A stretch of 64,000 bases of DNA from Exiguobacterium sp. s193 (GCF_018618755.1 NZ_JACSMR010000002.1:62001-126000); one strand, 5' to 3'. Shown: positions 53,134 to 62,898, counted from the stretch's first letter. The notes: generated by a model not told the origin, from the sequence alone. Numbers and translations are program-made.

Positions 53134-53139
53134 TCGACG

Positions 53140-53177
53140 AACCGTTGCGGAAGGAAACTTTCACAGCGGTTTTTTTG
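53140..53177 (+). terminator. Terminator of the yqeG-yqeM run
   Basis: ACCGTTGCGGAAG pairs with CTTTCACAGCGGT around GAAA, followed by seven T. Confidence 0.82.
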
Positions 53178-53325
53178 TGCCTTAATTTAGTCAAGGGATG
53201 TCCCTCGCTGAATAAAATCATTCTAGATGATTATCTTTATCCCGTAACGGTGTTCGATAGGACAGTTAGTCGGTGCTACGTGACGACGCGAGCCTGGTAA
53301 AGTCGAGGTAAGAGGAGGGAGACCG

Positions 53326-53940
53326 ATGACGATTCCGAGAATTCAACAAATCGCGAGCGTTGCTGTAGTCGTGTTATTGATGATTGTACTCTTCGTCCCG
53401 TTACCATCTTGTTCGAAGGAGGCGCTCGTCGACAAACCGGCAATCGTCAACCGTGAACAAGATGCGAAAGCAGAAGTTCAAGCGACGGTGGATCAGACCA
53501 TCTTAAATAAAAAAATCATGGTCGACGTGAAAGGGGCCGTCAAACGACCAGGACCGTATTCCTTTAAGCTAGGGCAGCGGATTAAAGATGCGGTTGTCCG
53601 CGCAGAGTTGACGCAAGCGGCGGACGTGACACAAATGAATCTCGCGGCACGGTTGATTGACGGTCAGGAAGTCATCGTCCCGACAAAAGAAAAGGCTTCG
53701 CTGAAGCAACCGAAAGTTGAAACACCGCAAGCGGATGTACCGGACGCGATGCTTGATTTGAATGCTGCGACAAAAGAGCAATTACTCGAAGTCTCAGGAA
53801 TCGGTCCCGCTAAAGCGAGTGCAATTTTAGCCTACCGGGAAGAAAAGGGCGGTTTTGCCCGATATGAAGACTTAGGGGAAGTGAAAGGTTTTGGTGACAA
53901 GACGCTCGAAACATTAAGAGCCTACTTGATTGTCTACTGA
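53326..53940 (+). CDS. comEA: Competence protein ComEA, DNA receptor
   Basis: A 204-residue membrane-anchored DNA-binding protein for transformation. It has an N-terminal TM helix (about 10-27), an SLBB domain (IMVDVKGAVKRPGPYSFKLGQRIKDAV) and two C-terminal helix-hairpin-helix motifs (LDLNAATKEQLLEVSGIGPAKASAILAYR and LGEVKGFGDKTLETL). The stop overlaps comEC (TGATG); comEB, which separates the two in B. subtilis, is absent. Regulation by the ComK encoded at 4.1 kb is likely but no clear ComK box was found. Confidence 0.93.
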   Translation: MTIPRIQQIASVAVVVLLMIVLFVPLPSCSKEALVDKPAIVNREQDAKAEVQATVDQTILNKKIMVDVKGAVKRPGPYSFKLGQRIKDAVVRAELTQAADVTQMNLAARLIDGQEVIVPTKEKASLKQPKVETPQADVPDAMLDLNAATKEQLLEVSGIGPAKASAILAYREEKGGFARYEDLGEVKGFGDKTLETLRAYLIVY

Positions 53941-56102
53941 TGCCATTATTCCCGTTATTTTTCATGATCGTATTGGTCGCAATCAAAGAGTCATTATGGC
54001 TCGTGGGTCTGATTTGTGTAGTTTTCGCAATCAAGAGTTGGATGTTCACGCCTGTCCGTTTGTTTTTGACGTTCCTGTTAGTCGGGACATTCCTGATTTT
54101 TGGACGGCAGACGACAGATATGACACCTATCGAGTCAGTCGATCTGTTAGATGCTAAACAAAACGGGGACCGGATTCGCTACTTGGCCGCTGTCGGGGAG
54201 CGACAGCTGATCGTTGCAGCGACTCTCGATGAACGGGAGGACCTCGATTACGAGCGGATTGGATGGAGTTGTCAAGTTGAATTAACAGAAGCGACGATCT
54301 TACCTCGTGTCAATCGGGGCGGGTTTGATGAAGCAAGGTGGATGCGTACAGAACGATTAGCAGGAAAGTTCGAAGTCAAGAAATGGGGGACGTGTCACGA
54401 GACACCGGGATTTGAGGCACGTGGGCGAAGAATGCGTCAAGCATGGATGGACCGGATGGAGCGACTTCCGATAAAACAAGCCTTGTATATCGAAGCCCTG
54501 GTTCTAGGGGAAGACCGCTTGATGGATCAAGTGACGCTTGATCGGTTCAAAAAATTCGGACTGTTGCATGCAATCGTCATTTCCGGGTCACATATCGCTT
54601 TTTTGATTTTTACGACGTTATGGATGTTGAAGAAGTGTCGGCTGACGCGTGAACGAAGAGCTGAATTCGTCCTGATTTTGTTACCGATCTATGGCTGGCT
54701 GACGGAGTGGAGTGCTCCTGTCACACGGGCAGTCTGTGTCGCGTTCATCTTGTTGCTCTACCAACGTCTCGGGCGACGCACGGATCCGTTGCTCGTCGTC
54801 GCCTATGTCGCAGCAGCACAACTTGCTTATTCCTATACAAGCCTTTATGATGTCGGTTTTCAATTGACGGTCGGCTTAACGATTTTTTTATTGTTATCGC
54901 GCCAAATCTGGCAAAAAATGAAACGGCCCTGGAATTGGTTGTTGATCAGTATATGGGCACAAGTTATGACGAGTCTCGTTTTGCAACTCGCTGAGCAAAC
55001 GGAAGTCTCGCCATGGTCGCCATTTTTAAACCTTCTGATTGGTGCCTGGATCGAGTGGATTATTTTACCGCTGTCCTTCCTAGTCGGAGTGTTGTTGTTT
55101 TTCCCGGTTACGGGAACACTCATGACACTGCACCATCAGTCGATCGACCTGCTCGATGATGCTCTCGCAGCGGCAGAACAATTGCCTGTTCCGACGGTCG
55201 CGGTCCATTTATTATCGTTACCGCTTTTCCTAGTTGTGTTAGCCGTCGTCGTCGCGGGCTGGTCTGTAGCAGAACGGAAGTGGTGGGGGCACATATTACC
55301 TGTCTGCGCCCTACTTATCGGCAGTCTGTGCATGGATTTACGGACAGAGGAACGGATTACGTTTTTAGACGTTGGACAGGGCGACAGTACCGTGATTGAA
55401 AAAGCAGGAGAAACGTTCGTCATCGACACGGGTGGTGCCTTCACGTTGTCGAAGCGGACACCACTCCGTCCGTTTGACCCGGGTAGTCAAATCGTTGCGC
55501 CTTTTCTTCACACACGAGCAGAGACGGTAATTGACGGGCTTATTTTGACCCATGCCGACAATGACCATATTGGTGGTGTTCTCGGTCTGTTGAAAAAAGT
55601 TAGGGTCGATACGATTTATTTCGGGAGATACGATAATCAAGATGAGAAGCGGAACGCTGTGCTCGAGCAGATTAAAGCGACGGGGACAAAGGTAGAATTC
55701 GTTAAAGCCGGGCAAGCCATTCGCCCGTGGCTGCATGTAATTGCTCCTGCTGAATCGGAAGCGGAAGAAAATGACCGTTCCATCGTCTTGCTTGCTGACG
55801 TTGCGGGAAAGAGCGTGTTACTGACTGGAGACGCCGGAGTCGAACAGGAGGAGGGATGGCGCATCGGTAAGGTCGATATTTTAAAGGCCGGACATCATGG
55901 GTCGAAGACGTCGACCGGACTTGAGTTATTACAGCAGGTTGATCCGGATACGGTGATCATCTCTGCCGGACGAAATAACCGGTATGGTCACCCGCATAAG
56001 GAAGTACTCGAGCGGATCGGCGAAAACCGGACGATCTGGCGGACGGACCAGGACGGAATGATAACTTGTTCTTCAGCAGGCTGTGAAGCTATGATAAAAT
56101 AA
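53940..56102 (+). CDS. comEC: Competence DNA-uptake channel ComEC/Rec2
   Basis: A 720-residue polytopic protein that passes single-stranded DNA through the membrane. After N-terminal TM helices and an OB-like region comes the competence domain (ALVLGEDRLMDQ...HAIVISGSHIAFLI), then several helices and a C-terminal metallo-beta-lactamase-like domain (ITFLDVGQGDSTVIE, LILTHADNDHIGG with HxDxDH-type metal ligands, ILKAGHHGSKTST). It is full length, which argues the uptake path is functional. Confidence 0.94.
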   Translation: MPLFPLFFMIVLVAIKESLWLVGLICVVFAIKSWMFTPVRLFLTFLLVGTFLIFGRQTTDMTPIESVDLLDAKQNGDRIRYLAAVGERQLIVAATLDEREDLDYERIGWSCQVELTEATILPRVNRGGFDEARWMRTERLAGKFEVKKWGTCHETPGFEARGRRMRQAWMDRMERLPIKQALYIEALVLGEDRLMDQVTLDRFKKFGLLHAIVISGSHIAFLIFTTLWMLKKCRLTRERRAEFVLILLPIYGWLTEWSAPVTRAVCVAFILLLYQRLGRRTDPLLVVAYVAAAQLAYSYTSLYDVGFQLTVGLTIFLLLSRQIWQKMKRPWNWLLISIWAQVMTSLVLQLAEQTEVSPWSPFLNLLIGAWIEWIILPLSFLVGVLLFFPVTGTLMTLHHQSIDLLDDALAAAEQLPVPTVAVHLLSLPLFLVVLAVVVAGWSVAERKWWGHILPVCALLIGSLCMDLRTEERITFLDVGQGDSTVIEKAGETFVIDTGGAFTLSKRTPLRPFDPGSQIVAPFLHTRAETVIDGLILTHADNDHIGGVLGLLKKVRVDTIYFGRYDNQDEKRNAVLEQIKATGTKVEFVKAGQAIRPWLHVIAPAESEAEENDRSIVLLADVAGKSVLLTGDAGVEQEEGWRIGKVDILKAGHHGSKTSTGLELLQQVDPDTVIISAGRNNRYGHPHKEVLERIGENRTIWRTDQDGMITCSSAGCEAMIK

Positions 56103-56134
56103 AAAACAGCAACCCCCCAAGGTTGCTGTTTTAG
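56101..56134. terminator. Bidirectional terminator between comEC and yqzM
   Basis: AAAAACAGCAACC and GGTTGCTGTTTT form a stem around CCCCAA; A and T tails serve both strands. Confidence 0.9.
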
Positions 56135-56137
56135 TGA

Positions 56138-56299
56138 TTATAGACTTAAGAATTTGATTAAAACGCCAATGATGAACAAAACGGCGAAGAAACCAAATGA
56201 AGCGCCAAAACCGACGGCTGAGTCAAGCGCGTCATTACGTTTTGATTGAATATCGTTTTCAAACGCATTTTCACTTGGTGGGCGTACTGAATGTGCCAT
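56138..56299 (-). CDS. yqzM: YqzM family small membrane protein
   Basis: A 53-residue protein with a hydrophilic N-terminus containing NDIQSKRNDALDSAVGFG and one TM helix (about 31-50, FGFFAVLFIIGVLIKFL). Sequence and place (between comEC and holA, reverse strand) match YqzM of Bacillus. Function is unknown. AAGGGGGAA precedes the ATG. Confidence 0.88.
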   Translation of the reverse strand: MAHSVRPPSENAFENDIQSKRNDALDSAVGFGASFGFFAVLFIIGVLIKFLSL

Positions 56300-56396
56300 G
56301 CTGCATTCCCCCTTAATAGATTCCGCTTCTAGTATAGCGGAATAAAAGAGGATTATCTATGATGAAGTTAAGAACAAACTGTGAAATGTGGTGGGA

Positions 56397-57401
56397 ATGA
56401 TGAAAACACCTTGGCTTGTCAACGGAAAGTTGGCTAACCTTTATTTATTATATGGAACGGAACGTCACCTTTTAGAGGAGTGGGAACGTGAAATCGTCAA
56501 AGCTGCGTTACCGGATGGGGAACGTTTTGACTATATGAAGATTGATTTGAACGATCAACCGCTCGACGCGGTCCTCGATGAAGCGGAAACGGTCCCTTTT
56601 TTAAGTGATTACCGTGTCGTCATTGCAAAACCGGCAACATTCCTGACGGGAGCAAAAGATAAAAAGACGCATAACGTCGAACGTTTAGCAGAGTATGTCT
56701 TGAAACCGGCAGACTATGCGGTCGTCGTCTTGATTGTGGAAGCGGAAAAATTAGACGAACGGAAAACAATCGTCAAACGGTTGAAGGAACGTGCGACGGT
56801 CCTTGAAGCAAAAAAACCGACGACAGAAGAGTTGTACCGTTTTACGATGGATGCCGTCAGCAACAAAGGGTACCGGATGGAGCGTCCGGCAATCGAACGA
56901 CTGATTTTCCTGACAGGAGAAATGTGGGGGACGCTTGCCCATGAACTCGATAAGTTGATGCTTTACGCGGGTGACCACCCGACGATTGAGTTAGCAGATG
57001 TTGATCTGTTGGTTCCGCGGACGCTTGAAGATAACGTGTTCCAGTTGACGGATTATTTGATGAAACGACAACTCGAACCGGCAATCCGGCTGATCCGTGA
57101 CCTAGAAAAACAAGGGCAGGAAGTGTTGGCGTTGCTTGGTTTGATGGCACGTCAGTACCGGATGATGTTACTGTCGAAACGTTTGGCAGAACAAGGATAC
57201 GGCGAACGGCAAATCGCCTCGAAGGTCGGCGCACATCCATACGCGATCAAACTTGCTTTACAATCAGGGAAACGGTTCACGTTCGCGCAACTGGAACATG
57301 CCTTAATCGCCATCACGACGACCGATGAAGGGATGAAGACAGGGCGGGGAGATAAAAAAATCTTATTTGATTCGCTAATCGTCCGACTAGCGACCTTGTG
57401 A
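56397..57401 (+). CDS. holA: DNA polymerase III subunit delta
   Basis: HolA opens the sliding clamp within the clamp loader. The product of about 334 residues has the delta pattern: LYLLYGTERHLLEEWEREIV, the AETVPFLSDYRVVI block, VLIVEAEKLDERK, IERLIFLTGEMWGTLAHELDKL and ALLGLMARQYRMML near the C-terminus. The ATG at 56397 or 56400 is likely, since only GGTGGGA lies upstream; GTG 56388 is also in frame. Confidence 0.93.
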   Translation: MMKTPWLVNGKLANLYLLYGTERHLLEEWEREIVKAALPDGERFDYMKIDLNDQPLDAVLDEAETVPFLSDYRVVIAKPATFLTGAKDKKTHNVERLAEYVLKPADYAVVVLIVEAEKLDERKTIVKRLKERATVLEAKKPTTEELYRFTMDAVSNKGYRMERPAIERLIFLTGEMWGTLAHELDKLMLYAGDHPTIELADVDLLVPRTLEDNVFQLTDYLMKRQLEPAIRLIRDLEKQGQEVLALLGLMARQYRMMLLSKRLAEQGYGERQIASKVGAHPYAIKLALQSGKRFTFAQLEHALIAITTTDEGMKTGRGDKKILFDSLIVRLATL

Positions 57402-57412
57402 GGGGGAGACCA

Positions 57413-57847
57413 ATGGAAATCCGAATGATTGAAGCAACAGAAGTGATTCCACTTCGGCATGCCGTATTACGTCCGCATCAACCGATTGAGTCATGTACGT
57501 ACCCAGATGACTTGGCTGCCGATACGTTTCACCTTGGCGGAATCAAGGACGGGGAAATTGTTGCAATCGGGACATTTGCGAAACGGTCATACGAAGCAGA
57601 TCCTGAACTTGGCTATCAACTGCGGGGCATGGCGACGAGCCCTGATGTCCGTGGTGAAGGATACGGGATGGCATTGCTCGAAGAAGCAAGGCGAATCCTG
57701 AAGGCACGGCAAACGAGCGGGTGGTGGTGTAATGCCCGGCTTGTCGCAGTTCCGTTCTACGAACGATTGGGAATGAAGATTGCGAGTGAACAATTTGAAA
57801 TCGAAGGCATTGGTCCGCATCACGTGATGGTGGATCGATTGACGTAA
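57413..57847 (+). CDS. GNAT family N-acetyltransferase
   Basis: A 144-residue acetyltransferase with the acetyl-CoA-binding motif A in YQLRGMATSPDVRGEGYGMALLEEA (R/QxxGxG/A form VRGEGYG, ~85) and motif B near NARLVAVPFYERLGMKI. Similar small GNATs accept amino groups of metabolites; the substrate is unknown. ATG 57413 follows GGGGGAGA. It lies 11 bases after holA, so it is probably cotranscribed. Confidence 0.85.
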   Translation: MEIRMIEATEVIPLRHAVLRPHQPIESCTYPDDLAADTFHLGGIKDGEIVAIGTFAKRSYEADPELGYQLRGMATSPDVRGEGYGMALLEEARRILKARQTSGWWCNARLVAVPFYERLGMKIASEQFEIEGIGPHHVMVDRLT

Positions 57848-57862
57848 GTATTCAGACCGATT

Positions 57863-57910
57863 GAGGCTGACTCTAAAGGAATCGTTCTTTTGAGTCAGCC
57901 GCTTTTTTTT
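57863..57910 (+). terminator. Terminator after the GNAT gene
   Basis: GGCTGACTC pairs with GAGTCAGCC across an 18-base loop, then GC and eight T residues. Confidence 0.82.
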
Positions 57911-57918
57911 CGCAAAAA

Positions 57919-57951
57919 AAATCGCCACTGGGGAAGCCCCCTAGTGGCGAT
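57919..57951 (-). terminator. Terminator of rpsT (reverse strand)
   Basis: On the reverse strand ATCGCCACTAGGGGG pairs with CCCCAGTGGCGAT around CTTC and ends in a run of T. Confidence 0.88.
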
Positions 57952-57976
57952 CAATCACCGTATTCTTCGGAAAGAA

Positions 57977-58237
57977 TTAAAGTGCGTTTACGAGACGAGC
58001 GAGACGTGATTTGTCACGACCAGCTTTGTTGCTGTGGATAAGACCTTTAGCAGCAGCTTTGTCGATTTTCTTAGATGCTGTGTTGAAAGCTACGAGCGCT
58101 TGCTCTTTGTTGCCTTCAGTAGCGAAAGTTTCGACTGCTTTGATAGCTGAACGCATAGACGATTTACGTTGTACGTTAGCGACGCGGCGTTTTTCAGCTG
58201 TTTTAACACGCTTGATTGCTGATTTAATGTTAGCCAT
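57977..58237 (-). CDS. rpsT: 30S ribosomal protein S20
   Basis: An 86-residue basic protein that binds 16S rRNA early in 30S assembly. It begins [21 protein letters not shown] and ends [21 protein letters not shown], as in S20 of Bacillota. ATG 58237 follows GGAGGTGAA. The open frame extending to 58291 is not used. It is divergent from lepA. Confidence 0.97.
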   Translation of the reverse strand: MANIKSAIKRVKTAEKRRVANVQRKSSMRSAIKAVETFATEGNKEQALVAFNTASKKIDKAAAKGLIHSNKAGRDKSRLARLVNAL

Positions 58238-58470
58238 GGATGATTCACCTCCAAGAAAACTCATTCGAGATTTATATTCGCATATCTGCATTTATCGTTC
58301 AACAGAACAAACACAATTGTAGCAAACGTTTTTCTTAAAAGCAATAACAGCTCTAGGGTTTCTTTGGATTTTTGTTTTTCGGTAAAACAAAACGGGATGG
58401 TACAGCTCGTCTGATTTTTGTTATAATGAAGCGTATGTACGTTTGAATATAAGGTAAGGTGACTATAAAC

Positions 58471-60294
58471 ATGAATAATGCAGACCGTTTAAAACGGCAG
58501 AAGAGCATTCGGAACTTTTCGATTATCGCCCATATCGACCACGGGAAATCGACGCTCGCTGACCGTATTTTAGAAAGAACTGGCGCTTTGACGTCACGTG
58601 AAATGAAAGACCAAACGCTTGATGCCATGGATCTCGAACGGGAACGTGGAATCACGATCAAGTTGAATGCTGTCCAACTGAAGTATACAGCAAAAGATGG
58701 TGAGGAATATATCCTCCATCTGATCGATACGCCTGGACACGTCGACTTTACCTATGAAGTATCACGCTCACTTGCAGCGTGTGAAGGTGCTGTTCTCGTC
58801 GTTGATGCAGCGCAAGGAATCGAAGCGCAAACACTCGCGAACGTCTACTTGGCATTAGATAACGACCTTGAGATTTTACCGATCATCAACAAAATCGACT
58901 TGCCGTCAGCGGATGTCGAACGTGTTCGTCAAGAAATCGAAGATGTCATCGGGCTTGATGCGTCTGAAGCGGTCCCGACGTCAGCGAAAGCGGGAATCGG
59001 GATTGAAGAGATTCTTGAACAAATCGTCGAGAAAGTGCCTGCACCAACCGGTGATCCGGCTGCACCTCTTGAAGCGTTAATTTTTGATTCGTTTTATGAC
59101 CCGTACCGCGGCGTTGTCGCCTCTATCCGGATTGTCAACGGAACGGTCAAAGTCGGTGACAAGATTCGCATGATGTCGACCGGTAAAGATTTCGAAGTCT
59201 TAGAGCTTGCCGTTTCTACACCAAAACCACTCCGTCAACAAGAACTGACAGTCGGGGATGTTGGTACATTGTCGGCGTCGATTAAGACGGTCGGGGACGT
59301 CCGGGTCGGGGATACGATTACGCTTGCGAAACAGCCGGCAATCGAAGCCTTACCAGGGTACCGGAAAATGAACCCGATGGTGTATTGTGGACTCTATCCA
59401 ATCGATGCTGCCCGTTACAATGATTTACGTGAAGCGCTTGAACGCCTTCAGTTAAGCGATGCAGCACTCGAGTTTGAACCGGAGACATCACAAGCACTTG
59501 GATTCGGTTTCCGTTGCGGTTTCCTAGGTATGTTGCACATGGAAATCATTCAAGAGCGTATCGAACGTGAGTTCAATATCGATATGATTACGACAGCACC
59601 GTCGGTTATCTACAATGTGACGACGACGTCTGGCGAAGTCTTGCATGTCGACAACCCGTCGAAGATGCCCGACCAGCAAAAGGTCGAGTTCATCGAAGAA
59701 CCTTTCGTCAAGGCAGCTGTCATGACACCGAACGACTACGTCGGGGCGATCATGGAGCTTTGCCAAAAGAAACGCGGAACGTTCATCGATATGGAATACA
59801 TCGATACGACACGTGTCAAAATCACGTATGAGTTGCCACTTTCGGAAATCGTTTATGATTTCTTCGATCAATTAAAATCGAGTACAAAAGGGTACGCTTC
59901 ACTGGATTACGAATTGATTGGCTATCAACAATCACGCCTCGTGAAGATGGATATCTTATTGAATAACGAAAACGTCGATGCCTTGAGTTTCATCGTTCAT
60001 CGTGATTTTGCATACGAACGCGGGAAAGTCATCGTTGATAAATTAAAAGAATTGATTCCACGGATGCAATTCGAAGTGCCGATTCAAGCTGCGGTCGGGA
60101 CAAAAATCGTCGCCCGTTCGACGATTAAAGCTCTTCGGAAAAACGTTCTTGCAAAATGTTATGGTGGGGACATTTCACGGAAACGTAAATTGCTCGAGAA
60201 GCAAAAAGAAGGTAAGAAGCGGATGAAGATGGTAGGCTCGGTAGAGGTACCTCAAGAAGCCTTCATGTCGGTTCTGTCGATGGATGAAGATTAA
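58471..60294 (+). CDS. lepA: Elongation factor 4 (back-translocating GTPase)
   Basis: LepA is a 607-residue ribosome-dependent GTPase that remobilises stalled ribosomes. It has G1 AHIDHGKST, switch [11 protein letters not shown]3 DTPGHVDF, G4 NKIDLP, EF-G-like domains and the LepA-specific C-terminal domain ([40 protein letters not shown]). ATG 58471 follows AAGGTGA by 9 bases. A TATAAT lies at 58422-58427. hemW follows after a terminator. Confidence 0.97.
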   Translation: MNNADRLKRQKSIRNFSIIAHIDHGKSTLADRILERTGALTSREMKDQTLDAMDLERERGITIKLNAVQLKYTAKDGEEYILHLIDTPGHVDFTYEVSRSLAACEGAVLVVDAAQGIEAQTLANVYLALDNDLEILPIINKIDLPSADVERVRQEIEDVIGLDASEAVPTSAKAGIGIEEILEQIVEKVPAPTGDPAAPLEALIFDSFYDPYRGVVASIRIVNGTVKVGDKIRMMSTGKDFEVLELAVSTPKPLRQQELTVGDVGTLSASIKTVGDVRVGDTITLAKQPAIEALPGYRKMNPMVYCGLYPIDAARYNDLREALERLQLSDAALEFEPETSQALGFGFRCGFLGMLHMEIIQERIEREFNIDMITTAPSVIYNVTTTSGEVLHVDNPSKMPDQQKVEFIEEPFVKAAVMTPNDYVGAIMELCQKKRGTFIDMEYIDTTRVKITYELPLSEIVYDFFDQLKSSTKGYASLDYELIGYQQSRLVKMDILLNNENVDALSFIVHRDFAYERGKVIVDKLKELIPRMQFEVPIQAAVGTKIVARSTIKALRKNVLAKCYGGDISRKRKLLEKQKEGKKRMKMVGSVEVPQEAFMSVLSMDED

Positions 60295-60296
60295 AG

Positions 60297-60331
60297 TCAA
60301 AAGGGGGGCGTCTAACGCACCCTTTTTGTTG
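60297..60331 (+). terminator. Terminator after lepA
   Basis: AAAAGGGGGGCG pairs with CGCACCCTTTTT around TCTAA. Confidence 0.75.
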
Positions 60332-60355
60332 TTTATTTAGAAAGGATGAGGCGAA

Positions 60356-61501
60356 ATGACTCCACGCGCCGCATATGTCCACATTCCGTTTTGTGAACAT
60401 ATCTGTTATTACTGTGATTTCAATAAAGTATTTTTAAAAAACCAACCGGTTGCGGAATATTTAGATGCGTTAGAACGCGAAATCGAACTGACACTACAAC
60501 AATACCCGACGGATCGACTCGAAACGATTTTCATTGGCGGCGGAACACCGACTGCGTTAAATGAACAACAGATGCAACGTCTGATGGATATCATCAGTAA
60601 ACATCTTTTGCCACTGACGGACGCGACGCTTGAATACACGGTCGAATCGAATCCGGATGGCGTATCACCTGAAAAACTCGATATCATGAAAGCAGGTGGT
60701 GTCAACCGTGTCAGTTTCGGCGTCCAGTCATTTGACGACGGATTGCTTGAACGGATCGGTCGGACGCACCGGGAAGCGAAAGTTGCAGAAACGCTTGACG
60801 AAGCCGCTAAACGGTTTGATAACATTTCTGTCGATTTGATGTTCGGCTTACCGAATCAAACGCTTGAGCAAGTTAAATATGACGTCGAACGTGCCCTTCG
60901 TTTACCAATCACGCATATTTCGTCATACTCGTTAATTCTTGAGCCCCATACCGTATTTGCGATTCAAGAACGAAAAGGAAAACTTCCATTACCGACACAA
61001 GATCTTGAAGCGGAAATGTACCGTTTGATGATTGAGACGATTGAAGCCGGTGGTTTGAACCAATACGAGATCTCGAACTTCTCGTTACCGGGAAAAGAAA
61101 GTCGGCATAACCGGGTCTACTGGGAAAATGATGAGTATTACGGATTCGGTGCAGGCTCGCATAGTTACATCAATCAAACACGTCGCGCGAACATCGCACC
61201 GATTCCGCATTACATCAAGGCGGAAGGTTTACCGGTCCGCAACGAGACACCGTTGACACGTGTCGAACGAATGGAAGAAGAGATGTTCCTCGGTCTTCGG
61301 ATGAAGCAAGGTGTGTCAATCGAACACTTTGAACAAAAGTATGGTCTACCGTTAGATACTGCTTTCGGTAAAACAATCACGAAGTTGTTGCCGCGCGGGT
61401 TAGTCGAACGGACGGATACGCACTTACGATTAACAGAGGCGGGTGTACCGCTTGCAAACGAAGTATTCGCCGAGTTCATCGGAGAAGCGGAAGTTAAATG
61501 A
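60356..61501 (+). CDS. hemW: Radical SAM heme chaperone HemW
   Basis: A 381-residue radical SAM protein, formerly called oxygen-independent coproporphyrinogen oxidase. It has the CxxxCxxC cluster motif in CEHICYYCDF (Cys 13, 17, 20) without the extra cysteine of true HemN (CNFNK here CDFNK), FIGGGTPTAL, and the C-terminal HemN-type domain. The subgroup is HemW, which binds heme and delivers it to membrane proteins. AAAGGATGAGG precedes the ATG. Confidence 0.92.
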   Translation: MTPRAAYVHIPFCEHICYYCDFNKVFLKNQPVAEYLDALEREIELTLQQYPTDRLETIFIGGGTPTALNEQQMQRLMDIISKHLLPLTDATLEYTVESNPDGVSPEKLDIMKAGGVNRVSFGVQSFDDGLLERIGRTHREAKVAETLDEAAKRFDNISVDLMFGLPNQTLEQVKYDVERALRLPITHISSYSLILEPHTVFAIQERKGKLPLPTQDLEAEMYRLMIETIEAGGLNQYEISNFSLPGKESRHNRVYWENDEYYGFGAGSHSYINQTRRANIAPIPHYIKAEGLPVRNETPLTRVERMEEEMFLGLRMKQGVSIEHFEQKYGLPLDTAFGKTITKLLPRGLVERTDTHLRLTEAGVPLANEVFAEFIGEAEVK

Positions 61502-61512
61502 TTTCAGGACAA

Positions 61513-61548
61513 CAAAAAACCAATCCACAGCAGCGGGATTGGTTTTTT
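61513..61548 (+). terminator. Terminator after hemW
   Basis: AAAAAACCAATCC pairs perfectly with GGATTGGTTTTTT around ACAGCAGC. Confidence 0.9.
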
Positions 61549-61606
61549 GCGTATAGACAAAGTGCTATCGGGAGATAAATTTCGTTACTTTCCTCGTACG
61601 CGTCTA
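61549..61606 (+). repeat. Partial copy of the TGTAGACAAA MITE family
   Basis: GCGTATAGACAAAGTGCTATCGGGAGAT and then CGTTACTTTCCTCG follow the element at 40.5 kb (read on its reverse strand) with small gaps. Only one end is recognisable. It begins immediately after the hemW terminator. Confidence 0.65.
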
Positions 61607-61699
61607 TTTTTTAGATTTTCTTGCGAAATAAGCGGTCGTTCCGACAATGGCAATGAACAACCAAACGAACACACCAGCCATCGCAAACATCTCAATCAT
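61604..61699 (-). CDS. Very small membrane peptide, 31 aa (tentative)
   Basis: A possible 31-residue peptide with one TM helix (MAGVFVWLFIAIVGTTAYF) and a basic RKSKK tail. ATG 61699 follows AAGGATG by about 6 bases; the frame stays open to 61789. The family is unknown. It lies between the hemW repeat relic and the hrcA promoter, on the opposite strand. The clear helix-plus-basic-tail pattern supports it, but its size makes this uncertain. Confidence 0.4.
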   Translation of the reverse strand: MIEMFAMAGVFVWLFIAIVGTTAYFARKSKK

Positions 61700-61773
61700 C
61701 TGGATCATCCTTTTCATCATTTGTTTCACTGTATCGCATAATGGGAAACTGTTCAAAGGGTTCAGCAAATCAG

Positions 61774-61802
61774 TTGACATCATTTCCACGATTCCTTATA
61801 GT
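61774..61802 (+). promoter_or_regulatory. Sigma-A promoter of the hrcA-grpE-dnaK operon
   Basis: TTGACA and TATAGT are separated by exactly 17 bases and lie just before the CIRCE operator. Confidence 0.9.
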
Positions 61803-61812
61803 AAAGATGTAA

Positions 61813-61839
61813 TTAGCACTCGTTAAAAGTGAGTGCTAA
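61813..61839. promoter_or_regulatory. CIRCE operator (HrcA binding site)
   Basis: TTAGCACTC-N9-GAGTGCTAA is a perfect match to the CIRCE consensus. HrcA bound here represses the operon until heat shock diverts GroEL. Confidence 0.98.
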
Positions 61840-61860
61840 CAAAATAAGGTGGTGAAGAAG

Positions 61861-62898
61861 GTGCTGACGGATCGTCAATTGTTGATTTTGCGTGCAATCG
61901 TCGATGATTATATCAAAACCGCTCAACCCGTCGGCTCACGGACGCTCTCAAAACGAGACGACGTGACGTTCAGTTCCGCGACCATTCGAAATGAGATGGC
62001 GGACCTCGAAGAGATGGGATTGATTGAAAAACCGCATACTTCTGCGGGACGGATTCCATCTGAGCTTGGATATCGATTTTATGTCGATCATCTGATTCGT
62101 CCGGAAAGCATCTCACCGCAAGAGGCAAAAGCATTAAAATCGTTATTTGCCCATTCCGTGAATGAAAATGATCGCTTGATCAGACATACGGCGGACTTGT
62201 TGAGCGAATTGACGCATTACACGACACTTGTATTAGGTCCTAAAGAAGAAGGACAACGGCTCCACCATTTAGAATTAATCCCGTTAGCAGAAGGACGCGT
62301 CGTAATCGTTCTCGTAACGGAGACAGGTCATGTTGAACATAAGACGCTTCAGTTAGCGGAAGCTCTCTCACGCGAGGCAGCGAGTCGACTGATGGAACGT
62401 TTGAATCAGACATTACGGGGAACGCCACTGAGCAATCTTCGTCTTCGCTTGCTAGAAGAAATTAGACGTTTCCGTTCCGAACATTCGGAACAGACCTCGT
62501 TACTTTCGAAAGCACTCGATATCGTTCTGATGGATCAACAGGATGAGCGACCGTTGATTTATCTGGGTGGGAAAGCAAACATGTTCGACCAACCGGAGTT
62601 TCAAGATGTCGCCAAATTAAGACCTGTCTTAGAATTGATTGAACAGCAGGAAGCATTGTTTGATTTCTTGAGTCCGAATCTGGATAATCAAATCTTGATT
62701 ACGATCGGAAGCGAGAACAATGTCGATGCCCTGAAGGATTGTAGCGTGATCCGTGCCCATTACTCTGTTGATGGCGTTTCGCTCGGGACACTTGCGCTGA
62801 TCGGTCCAAAACGGATGGATTATAATCGAGGCATCAATTCGATCATTCATCTTTTGCAAGCATTCCAAACCGAGCTGCGTAAGAACAGCTTGGATTGA
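61861..62898 (+). CDS. hrcA: Heat-inducible transcription repressor HrcA
   Basis: A 345-residue winged-helix repressor of class I heat-shock genes. It opens [30 protein letters not shown], then [41 protein letters not shown], all strongly conserved. GTG 61861 is chosen because homology starts there (compare MLTNRQ in B. subtilis) and AAGGTGGTGA precedes it; the GTG at 61849 lies within that site. A CIRCE element upstream gives autoregulation. Confidence 0.96.
   Translation: MLTDRQLLILRAIVDDYIKTAQPVGSRTLSKRDDVTFSSATIRNEMADLEEMGLIEKPHTSAGRIPSELGYRFYVDHLIRPESISPQEAKALKSLFAHSVNENDRLIRHTADLLSELTHYTTLVLGPKEEGQRLHHLELIPLAEGRVVIVLVTETGHVEHKTLQLAEALSREAASRLMERLNQTLRGTPLSNLRLRLLEEIRRFRSEHSEQTSLLSKALDIVLMDQQDERPLIYLGGKANMFDQPEFQDVAKLRPVLELIEQQEALFDFLSPNLDNQILITIGSENNVDALKDCSVIRAHYSVDGVSLGTLALIGPKRMDYNRGINSIIHLLQAFQTELRKNSLD

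Noticed and set aside
56857-57240. Reverse 127-aa frame inside holA
   Set aside because: It is a shadow of the holA frame, with Arg/Ser/Pro-rich composition typical of antisense reading.
58422-58427. Full promoter for lepA
   Set aside because: A good TATAAT is present but no acceptable -35 at 16-18 bases, so it is mentioned only in the lepA entry.
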